Source: Promethearchaeota archaeon (GTDB lineage: Archaea > Asgardarchaeota > Lokiarchaeia > Sigynarchaeales > SOKP01). Taken from it: a stretch of 24,587 nucleotides of DNA. The stretch is taken from NCBI GenBank assembly GCA_004524515.1, contig SDNV01000030.1, positions 1 to 24,587 on the forward strand, in the 5' to 3' direction. A model generated the notes under the pieces. The model saw nothing but the letters and a program-made list of their open reading frames with translations, was not told where the DNA came from and did no database searches. The position numbers and the translations under genes are program-made. This document shows positions 1 through 6,785 of the stretch, one piece after another; position 1 is the first letter of the stretch; every line of letters begins with the position of its first letter.

Positions 1-554
1 GGAGCCGCCTTCTTTGTTTTTTCTCTACTCCCTTTAGGTAAAGGAACTACTTTTTCTTTCTCAAGTTCTTGTAATGCAGGTGCGATATGCTCTTTTGGCT
101 TTTGTTCTATCTTAACAAATTTCGGACCTTCATCAGGGATGACACCTTGATCATACATTTTTTCTCTGTCAATATTTCGAATATATCTCATATCTGCTAA
201 TTTTTCCTCTACGGGCATCGATTCGAATCTAAAAGTATTCAAGAACTCATCTACTTCCTCTCCTTGATCAACAGATACTATTTTGCATCGATGGAATGCA
301 GCATTTTTTACTAGCTCTTCTTGGAGCTGCCCCGCAACCCTTGAACTTATAAAGCGTTTTCGTACAGAAGATTTTGCACCTTTCCAAATAAAAATTCTCC
401 TTATATCTTCTTTGACTATTACCAATACCTGTTCTGGATGCAAAAAATTTGAACCATTATTTTCTTTAAAGTCTTCTTCAGTGGCGGTTAATCGAATTCT
501 TTCTCCCGAATCTTCAAGTTCATAAACCATGAAATACTCGTAAGCTTCTGTCAT
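1..554 (-). CDS. Gelsolin-like domain protein (C-terminus beyond window)
   Basis: An uninterrupted minus-strand frame runs from ATG at 554 off the left edge, giving 184 residues. Residues about 38-112 read like one gelsolin repeat: a hydrophobic strand (VLVIVKED), the strand and turn IRRIFIWKGAKSS matching the family's 'eiyvWxGkxSs' core, a helix (RFISSRVAGQLQEEL), then a strand followed by VDQGEEVDEFLNTF, matching the family's 'v.eG.E...F...f' ending. The N-terminal 35 residues are acidic. After residue 140 the chain becomes Lys/Pro/Glu-rich and probably disordered. Gelsolin domains bind and remodel actin, and Asgard archaea are known to encode gelsolins alongside actin and profilin homologues. 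The assignment comes from motif reading only; the missing C-terminus could hold a second repeat. There is no signal peptide, so a cytoplasmic protein is expected. Confidence 0.72.
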   Translation of the reverse strand, partial: MTEAYEYFMVYELEDSGERIRLTATEEDFKENNGSNFLHPEQVLVIVKEDIRRIFIWKGAKSSVRKRFISSRVAGQLQEELVKNAAFHRCKIVSVDQGEEVDEFLNTFRFESMPVEEKLADMRYIRNIDREKMYDQGVIPDEGPKFVKIEQKPKEHIAPALQELEKEKVVPLPKGSREKTKKAA

Positions 555-739
555 GATATTTTTCAGTTAGCGTTAATCTAGTTTAATAAAAAAATTTCTT
601 ACAAAAATTTGAAATACTATCTTTTAAAAAATGTATAACACATTTTATATAAAAATTTTAGGGATTCGAGAGATGGAAGTAAAATTCTGAAAATGAACTT
701 TTAAAATAGAGGGTAAAACAAGTTAAGATTTGTTAAAAT

Positions 740-1426
740 TTACTGATCATGAAGGACATTATCAATGCTAAGTACGAATCCTAATAATATTCTTCTATCT
801 GTCTCGTTATCTAAGATTCGCAAAGCATAGGTGTCTTTGAAATCAAATGTTCCTCCTAAGAAATAGTCTCGCCATCTATCTGCTTTTTCAATCTCCGCTA
901 TTATTTTTCCGGAAGATAAATCTTTTACTTTAAATGAGAATCCCATAAAATTTCCTTGCGCTTCATACCACACCGATCCATCGGGGGCTTCTAGGAAGAA
1001 TTTGGGTTTTAATAAGGTAAGGATTTTTTTCTTGATTCTTGCTATTAGATTTCCCTCAGCGTCTTTCAAATCTTGAGCTTGTCGAGCAGATAATATCTTT
1101 GCATGAATAGTTGCTGAAACAGTTCCATCCACTTCTCTTAATTCAACTTTTTTTCTAATACTGAGAATTTTCCGTTTCATTTTTCCAATAATTTGACCTT
1201 TATCATCTAATATGTCGCCGCTACCCCAGTCCCAATATTTCTCTTTTAAGATATAGTAATTTCGATTTAGATCAAATAGTCCAGAGAGTTTAGAAGGCTC
1301 TATCACGTTTTCTATAACGACCTCAGATTCAATTTTACCTCCTTTTTGTAAACTTGCTCCGCAATTTTCACAAAATTTTTGGTTAGGATTTTTTAATTCA
1401 CTTCCGCAGTTAGGACAATAATTCAA
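740..1426 (-). CDS. Zinc-ribbon + LURP-one-related (LOR) domain protein
   Basis: A 228-residue protein. It starts with a short zinc ribbon (CPNC at residues 5-8 and CENC at 19-22), followed by a linker and, from about residue 48, repeated beta-strand units of the kind 'GDILDDKGQIIGKMKRKILS' and 'DAEGNLIARIKKKIL'. This strand pattern and the late aromatic segment (YFLGGTFDFKDTYALRIL) fit the LURP-one-related family, which has the tubby/phospholipid-scramblase beta-barrel fold with a central hydrophobic helix (LGFVLSIDNVLH). LOR proteins are abundant in some archaea and bacteria but mostly uncharacterised; tubby relatives bind phosphoinositides. It diverges from a second LOR gene at 1641 across a 214-base AT-rich spacer that probably holds both promoters. 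The family call is fairly safe; ligand and role are unknown. Confidence 0.8.
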   Translation of the reverse strand: MNYCPNCGSELKNPNQKFCENCGASLQKGGKIESEVVIENVIEPSKLSGLFDLNRNYYILKEKYWDWGSGDILDDKGQIIGKMKRKILSIRKKVELREVDGTVSATIHAKILSARQAQDLKDAEGNLIARIKKKILTLLKPKFFLEAPDGSVWYEAQGNFMGFSFKVKDLSSGKIIAEIEKADRWRDYFLGGTFDFKDTYALRILDNETDRRILLGFVLSIDNVLHDQ

Positions 1427-1640
1427 AAAAAAACACCTATTTATTATGTTTTATTTTAAAAATTCTTTTTATGGTAAGGATTGAATTAGATGTTATTAAA
1501 TTTACGATATAATACTTTCCCTTTTTTTAATTAAATACCTATGAGAAGAACTGAAGAATAAACCAATTTGAGTTAATTAAGTTTAAATAATCAAAAGCTA
1601 TTATTAGTAAAAGTAAAATAATTTTTTAGAGGTTTTCAAA

Positions 1641-2174
1641 ATGTCACTTCAAAAAACAAGAGAGTTTATACTTCAAGAAAAGTTGATGTCTTTTAGAGAT
1701 AAAGTTAAAGTAATGAATCCGAATCAAGAAATACTTGGTTATTTTGTAGGTAAAATTATAAAGATTGCCAATAAGTACCGATTAATTGATTCAAACGAAA
1801 AAATAATTTTAGTTGTACAAGAAAAATTAATCTCTTTACGAGCAACTTATAGTTTTTACAAAACAAACAAAGAAGATCCGGATGATAGTGAATTAATTGG
1901 AAGGATGAAAAGAAAACTCGTCTCTATAAAACCAAATTATTGGTTTGAGGATAAAAATGAAAATCAGATTTTTAAAATGAAAGGAAACATATTTGCATTG
2001 AAATACACAATTCAAAAAGATGGTAAGGACGTTGCTTGGATTAATAAAAAATTGTTTAAAATAAAAGGAACATACGGTGTAAAAATAGATCCTAATATTG
2101 ATGATGATACAGCAATGTTAATATTAGGTATAGTTGTTATGCTTCATCATGAAAAGGAAGAAGATCGGAAATAG
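1641..2174 (+). CDS. LURP-one-related (LOR) family protein
   Basis: A 177-residue protein with the same strand grammar as the divergent neighbour at 740-1426 but without the zinc ribbon. It opens with TREFILQEKLMSFRDKVKVM, typical of the LOR first strands ('..yvlrekl.slrdkf.v.d'). It then has repeated 'KLIS', 'RMKRKLVSIKPNYWF' and 'INKKLFKIKGTYGV' units and ends in the hydrophobic helix TAMLILGIVVMLHH, which in tubby-like folds threads the barrel. An ATG preceded by 'agaggttttcaaa' is the start; AGAGG is a plausible weak ribosome site. The acidic/basic tail EKEEDRK follows. It is the more canonical of the two LOR proteins. Role unknown; membrane or lipid association is only an inference from the fold family. 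Confidence 0.8.
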   Translation: MSLQKTREFILQEKLMSFRDKVKVMNPNQEILGYFVGKIIKIANKYRLIDSNEKIILVVQEKLISLRATYSFYKTNKEDPDDSELIGRMKRKLVSIKPNYWFEDKNENQIFKMKGNIFALKYTIQKDGKDVAWINKKLFKIKGTYGVKIDPNIDDDTAMLILGIVVMLHHEKEEDRK

Positions 2175-2337
2175 ACGTAAAAAATTTAAATAAAATAATG
2201 AAATTAGGACAAAATTTAAATTAATAATTTTTTAATTTTTTAATTCTGAAAAACTTATATTTATCCTATTAGAAAATGTTATAATAAGAAAAAAGTTTAA
2301 TTAATTAAATAAATAATATCAGAATTTCGACTATAAA

Positions 2338-3096
2338 ATGTCTAGTATACCTAAATTATTGAAATTAAAAGATTATATAACTCTTCTGGGAACTACAATG
2401 GGAATTTTGGCTCTAATCTGTGCCATAATTGGAACCCGATACTTTATTGCGTTAGGATTTTTTTTTATATCATTTTCACTTGGAACGGATTTACTGGATG
2501 GATACATAGCACGTAAAACGGGCACAGTGAATAAATTTGGTATAGAATTAGATTCTCTAAGTGATTCATTAACATTTGGAATAGCTCCTTCAATATTAGC
2601 ATTTCAAGCATTTAAAACTGGTACTCTTTTTGATATTATCCTCATAGTTGGATGCATCTGTTTTGCTTTTGGAGCAATTCTTAGATTGGCGCGATTTAAT
2701 ATTACGACTGAGGAAACTCCCGGTTATGTAGGGGTTCCAACTCCACTTTCCGCTTTGCTATTAATTGGATTCTATTTTGGAAATTATTTTTATGCATTTG
2801 GCTTGGGTGGACTGGACTATCCATTTCCTGAGATCTCATTAATTATAGCACCTTTTTTAATGATTTTAATTGGGTGGTTCAATATTACAACGCATATAAA
2901 ATTTGGAGAGAAAGGCAAAAAAGTATATATCATTGTATTATTAATCGCTCCACTGGGACCTATATTCGCGATAATTAATTCATTGGAACCAGATTTTACA
3001 GTATCAATTATTATTAGTCTAATATTTTTTGGTGGGTTTACGCTTTTAATGATTTTTATAATAGCGGGCTTTTTCACGAAAAATAAGAAAGAGTAA
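2338..3096 (+). CDS. pssA: CDP-alcohol phosphatidyltransferase, archaetidylserine/phosphatidylserine synthase type
   Basis: A 252-residue integral membrane enzyme. The CDP-alcohol phosphatidyltransferase signature DxxDGxxARx8GxxxDxxxD is intact at residues 51-76: D51, D54-G55, A58-R59, G68, D72 and D76, the residues that hold the divalent metals and the CDP group. The text after it (SLSDSLTFGIAPS) is characteristic of the serine-transferring PssA branch. In archaea this step transfers serine to CDP-archaeol to make archaetidylserine. About six to eight hydrophobic helices are visible, including residues 18-48, 98-113, 137-157, 164-183, 195-214 and 224-246. It stands alone: the next gene is convergent. 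A TATA-like TTATATTTA lies about 75 bases upstream. Substrate specificity (serine versus another alcohol) is inferred from the motif context. Confidence 0.85.
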   Translation: MSSIPKLLKLKDYITLLGTTMGILALICAIIGTRYFIALGFFFISFSLGTDLLDGYIARKTGTVNKFGIELDSLSDSLTFGIAPSILAFQAFKTGTLFDIILIVGCICFAFGAILRLARFNITTEETPGYVGVPTPLSALLLIGFYFGNYFYAFGLGGLDYPFPEISLIIAPFLMILIGWFNITTHIKFGEKGKKVYIIVLLIAPLGPIFAIINSLEPDFTVSIIISLIFFGGFTLLMIFIIAGFFTKNKKE

Positions 3097-3155
3097 AAAA
3101 AAGTTTAAGTATCTTATCCCAACATATTTTAAATAATTAATTTTATGGAACTTAT

Positions 3156-5150
3156 TTAGAATAATCTTTGTTTCCAGGACTCGATTGATTCAAATATTTC
3201 ATTTTTATTCTCATTAGTTAACCTAGAGTCTAATTCTTTATATTTATTTATAATGCTTCTCACTTGATGAAGAGTAACGGAAAATCCTTTTTTTTCCAGA
3301 ATTAGATCTGATATAGTTTGTAGTTCCTTGCTAAATTCTTCACCTGTAATTGTATCCAATTTCGAAATTAGCATATTAAATGATGTATTTATCAGCATAC
3401 CTGCAGAATCGCCAGCTTTAGGAGAAAATTTTGAAACAAAGCTCCCACTTATCTGAACCGGAATGTCTGATTTTGTATCCTCTAAGCTAATAGATTTTTC
3501 TTTAGGAGGTATTGTTTGCTGGGTGATTGGAGGTGCTTGTTCCGTAGTTATTTGTTGGATCTCAGATTTAATTTGTTGTTTAATAGGGGGGGTTGAGATG
3601 ATTTTTTCGGGGGGGGCTATTTTCTTATCAATAGGTGTAGGAATTGGAGCGGTTTTTCTAATTGCAGGAGCAAAATCTGGCTCAGCAGCAGACCATGTTG
3701 TCTCTATTATAGGGGATAATATCCTATTTAGAGGCTGAAAATTTGTTCCAATTCCTATCACATTATTTAATGTGTCCTTTGAATCCATATTAAGTACATT
3801 AATACTAATGTAATTTTCATCTGCTTTTACGGCAATAATATTCTCATTTTTCAGAGTCCTAAATTCAATGTTATTAATTTCCTTGAGACTTTTTACTAAA
3901 CTATTCGTGTGAGGTTCTGAGGACACTAATTTAATTTTCAATGTTTCTGGGAGATTTTGGAATTGATCTAATTTTAAATAATCTTCAATTTTAGGGATTA
4001 CAATAATAATTTCTTTCTTGGATTTGGAAAGTAAATTAATGATTGCTTCGCTCAGTGAAAATGTACTACTAACTGTCCAAATTTGATCCATACCCTCCTT
4101 ATACGAGGTAAGATTTAATTCGAGAAATTGGTTCATTATGTTTTCTATAGGTTTACTTAATCCAGACACTTGATTCATAGAATCTTTTAAAATATCAGTG
4201 ACATTTTTTAAAATAAGGCCCTCTAGTTTCTTTAAATTTTTTAAGAGTTTCTCTTTATCATCTTTTATAATTTTTAGAATATGATTAAAATCTTTCTCCA
4301 TATTACTAAGGGCAGTTAAAAATATTAAATTGAAATCATTTCCAGATTGAATAACTTTATCGATTAAATAATTTAATTGCTCGATTTTCTCCTTATTAAT
4401 TGATTCTTCAAAATTCTTATATTCAATTTCAATTAAATTGTCTGTTGTTAAAACGAAATCTTCTAATAATTTTCTTATCTCATCCTTAAATATATTTTCG
4501 ATGACTTCTAATACTACTGTTTCTTTCTTTTTAAGTTCTAATTCTTTAATATTATTAATTAATTTCGTTTTAATTCTGGAAAAATTACCGATTAAATCTG
4601 AAAATTGAGATTGGGTAATTTCTATAATTTTATCATTGAGATGAGATTGCTCAAGTTTAAAATTATATACATTTTTTTTTAATTTTGATTGAACGGTTTC
4701 AAATTCTTTTAAGATTTCCTTAGCATCCTGTTTTTGAATTAACGAATCTTCCATCCTATCCTTTTTTACTTCCTCAAAATTTTGATGCAGAGAATCTAAT
4801 TCCAGATGATTACTTTCTTTAAAAATTTGGTTCAAGGAATTAGAGAATAATCCCATGACAGCATCCTGGATATTCGCTAAATTTGTATGAATATTGGAAT
4901 AATAGTTCAATATTGGTGTAAATGGGGGAATGGCCAGATAATATAATAAAATTTCTGGTTTTTGGGGTACTAATTGAATTAATAAATCGGTTTCAGTTAA
5001 TTCCTTTAACGTATTGTTGAAATCTTCTGGAGACAAATGGGGAACTAATGAGTATATTTCATAATAGGTTAAAGGAGGGTTTCCTAAACAATTTCTGTAG
5101 ATTTTTATAGCTTCCTCGCTAAGTTGGAGTTGTTTTAAAAATTCATCCAT
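3156..5150 (-). CDS. Long TrmB-like winged-helix protein with coiled coil and C-terminal domain
   Basis: A 664-residue protein in four blocks. Residues 1-75 resemble the TrmB-type winged helix (LSEEAIKIYRNCLGNPPLTYYEIYSL, then a recognition-helix-like stretch and a 'wing' with LLYYLA). Residues 90-345 are charged and heptad-rich, predicted long coiled coil. Residues 355-490 form a compact alpha/beta domain with IWTVSST, KKEIIIVIPKIEDY and LKIKLVSS, resembling the PLD-like C-terminal effector region of TrmB regulators. Residues 495-560 are Pro/Thr/Gln-rich linker, and residues 570-664 are a final mostly helical domain I do not recognise. Ordinary TrmB proteins are roughly 250-350 residues, so the inserted coiled coil and the tail are extra. 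It diverges from the vWA/zinc gene at 5305. It may be a regulator or an adaptor; the TrmB relation is moderate confidence and DNA binding is unproven. Confidence 0.65.
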   Translation of the reverse strand: MDEFLKQLQLSEEAIKIYRNCLGNPPLTYYEIYSLVPHLSPEDFNNTLKELTETDLLIQLVPQKPEILLYYLAIPPFTPILNYYSNIHTNLANIQDAVMGLFSNSLNQIFKESNHLELDSLHQNFEEVKKDRMEDSLIQKQDAKEILKEFETVQSKLKKNVYNFKLEQSHLNDKIIEITQSQFSDLIGNFSRIKTKLINNIKELELKKKETVVLEVIENIFKDEIRKLLEDFVLTTDNLIEIEYKNFEESINKEKIEQLNYLIDKVIQSGNDFNLIFLTALSNMEKDFNHILKIIKDDKEKLLKNLKKLEGLILKNVTDILKDSMNQVSGLSKPIENIMNQFLELNLTSYKEGMDQIWTVSSTFSLSEAIINLLSKSKKEIIIVIPKIEDYLKLDQFQNLPETLKIKLVSSEPHTNSLVKSLKEINNIEFRTLKNENIIAVKADENYISINVLNMDSKDTLNNVIGIGTNFQPLNRILSPIIETTWSAAEPDFAPAIRKTAPIPTPIDKKIAPPEKIISTPPIKQQIKSEIQQITTEQAPPITQQTIPPKEKSISLEDTKSDIPVQISGSFVSKFSPKAGDSAGMLINTSFNMLISKLDTITGEEFSKELQTISDLILEKKGFSVTLHQVRSIINKYKELDSRLTNENKNEIFESIESWKQRLF

Positions 5151-5208
5151 TTAATTTCACTTTATACGATTCCTTCAAGAAATCTATAAGGTTTTTTTAT
5201 TAATATAG

Positions 5209-5220
5209 TTATATATAATA
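5209..5220. promoter_or_regulatory. TATA-like element between divergent genes
   Basis: The near-palindromic TTATATATAATA sits in the 154-base gap between the TrmB-like gene (minus, start 5150) and the vWA/zinc gene (plus, start 5305). It could act as a TATA box in either direction: about 60 bases before the minus start and about 85 before the plus start. The surrounding sequence is so AT-rich that this is only a candidate. Confidence 0.3.
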
Positions 5221-5304
5221 CTTCTTTTTTAATGTTTGTAAGAAAAAAATAATTTAAGACTCGCCTTCTTTATCTAAATATTGGAATATGAGGTATCAAA
5301 AGGA

Positions 5305-6627
5305 ATGGTAACTATCTATGAAGATGTTTTTTTTTACTTAGATCTAACAAAAGACGTACTAAAAAAAAAAGACTTAATCAAGGCGCTAAAACTTTATATT
5401 CAAGAGAAAAACAAAATTAATATCAAAGGACACTACGGAATTCTTATATTTCAACAGGAAGGAAATCCAATCTTTATTAAAGATAAAAAGGATTCGGAAA
5501 TAATCTTGAAAGCAATTGAAGAGAATTGGGATACGAGATCCAAAGAAATATCCTATTTTGAAAATGGAATTTTTTATATATGCAGTTATATAGCAGAAAC
5601 GATTAGGAAAAAATCTAAATTTAACCGAGTTATCATTATAACTGATACTCCCAGTGATCTTGCGGAAGATTATAAGGAAGCTTTATTTGATCTGGTTTCA
5701 AAAATAAAGATTTTTCCTACGTTCATTGACATTATTAGGGTTGCGGAAGGGGGACAGAGATTTTTTAAAGATGACGTCAAATTGAATATTTTAGCGAGCG
5801 ATACCAAAGGAGGTATGTTTTACATAAAGGATAAAAAGGAGTTCCAAAAAATAATCCTAAAACTAGTAAAGAATAAACAGTTAGTCTCAACTTTTACTGA
5901 TAGACCTGATCAATTCAAAATTAGTGAAGAAGATTATGCTTTTTATAATAATTTAGCCAGGGACTTAAAGCCTCCTGAATCATGGGAAGATTTAAAATGC
6001 TTTTTTTGTCAAGAAACATTATGTCAAATTTGTTCTGATGTGTACGATGTACCACATATGTGCGATGAGTGCAATACCGCGTTTCATAAATGCTGCATCA
6101 TAAATTATGTAATTACTCATAATATAGGGATACCTCACATATTTCGATGTCCGTCCTGTGATACTCTTTTAAAAATAGATGAGGATGAGATCGTTCAAGT
6201 TTCACCCGAAGCAATGAAAGAAGAACCTGAAATACTCTCAGTTAAACAATATCTCGAAAAAAATAATCCAGACTTATTTCCTAAAATTGTTGAAATTCAG
6301 GATTCGGAAAAATTATCATATGATTCAAATAAAATACAGAAAGAAGAAACAATAAAATTTAAGAAAAAAGAGGTTTATGTCGGCGGTTATTTCGGGGCAG
6401 TTTTTACAGTGAAAAAAGTAGGAGATAAATTAATATATGATAGAACTTCAAAAAAAACATTGAATCGAGAGGAAAATAATAATACAAATGACGAATCTAA
6501 AAAATATTGGGCACCATCAAAACCCCAAATCCCTAAAAAGAACAAAATTAAAATTTGTCCTCTTTGTGGCAATTCGATGAATACCGACGAGAGAAAATGT
6601 TTGAGATGTGGTCATAGCTTTGAGTAA
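5305..6627 (+). CDS. vWA-like + RING/PHD-like Cys/His domain + zinc-ribbon protein (paralogue A)
   Basis: A 440-residue protein from ATG 5305, which is preceded by GAGGT ten bases upstream; an in-frame TTG at 5281 would add eight residues but has no ribosome site. Residues 8-192 read as a von Willebrand A-like fold: strand FFYLDLT, strand YGILIFQ, helix ENGIFYICSYIAETI, strand RVIIITDTPSD, then FIDIIRV and GGMFYI. The metal site is not canonical (DLTKD instead of DxSxS). Residues 232-285 hold C-x2-C-x4-C-x2-C-x8-H-x-C-x2-C-x4-H-x2-C-C, then HIFRCPSC: ten Cys and three His conserved in the paralogue, resembling a RING or PHD treble-clef. After an acidic linker comes VYVGGYFG (357-364) and a zinc ribbon (C418, C421, C432, C435). 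The architecture recalls the TFIIH subunit p44/Ssl1. Function unknown. Confidence 0.72.
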   Translation: MVTIYEDVFFYLDLTKDVLKKKDLIKALKLYIQEKNKINIKGHYGILIFQQEGNPIFIKDKKDSEIILKAIEENWDTRSKEISYFENGIFYICSYIAETIRKKSKFNRVIIITDTPSDLAEDYKEALFDLVSKIKIFPTFIDIIRVAEGGQRFFKDDVKLNILASDTKGGMFYIKDKKEFQKIILKLVKNKQLVSTFTDRPDQFKISEEDYAFYNNLARDLKPPESWEDLKCFFCQETLCQICSDVYDVPHMCDECNTAFHKCCIINYVITHNIGIPHIFRCPSCDTLLKIDEDEIVQVSPEAMKEEPEILSVKQYLEKNNPDLFPKIVEIQDSEKLSYDSNKIQKEETIKFKKKEVYVGGYFGAVFTVKKVGDKLIYDRTSKKTLNREENNNTNDESKKYWAPSKPQIPKKNKIKICPLCGNSMNTDERKCLRCGHSFE

Positions 6628-6696
6628 ATTTAGCATCTAAGCTAAATTATTTCTGCAAAATAATTAATAGATATAAGTATATTTCAAATCTTAAAA

Positions 6697-6705
6697 TTTA
6701 TATAC
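6697..6705 (+). promoter_or_regulatory. TATA-like element upstream of paralogue B
   Basis: TTTATATAC lies about 80 bases before the ATG at 6786, in the 158-base gap after paralogue A. A second candidate, TTTATATTATAAAT, lies at about 6724-6737. Either would give paralogue B its own transcript. AT-rich context makes both weak calls. Confidence 0.28.
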
Positions 6706-6785
6706 AAATTCCCTTATCTTTTTTTTATATTATAAATGAAAAACTGTTAAAATATTAAAGATAACCAAATTACAATCATAAAACG

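Noticed and set aside
283..525. 80-codon Ser/Thr-rich plus-strand frame
   Set aside because: It is antisense to the gelsolin-like gene, whose minus-strand frame stays open across the entire 554 bases and makes sense as a protein.
3463..3738. 91-codon plus-strand frame with a hydrophobic, glycine-rich product
   Set aside because: It is the mirror of the Pro/Ile/Thr-rich linker and adjacent part of the TrmB-like protein; composition explains its hydrophobicity.
3156..5150. Possible UFL1-like (UFM1 ligase) identity for the long winged-helix/coiled-coil protein
   Set aside because: Winged-helix plus helical layout is too general; I see no specific UFL1 sequence block, and the effector-like region fits TrmB better.
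5281..5304. TTG start adding eight residues to vWA/zinc paralogue A
   Set aside because: There is no ribosome site before it, whereas GAGGT lies ten bases before ATG 5305, and the paralogue's fold begins at the matching point.
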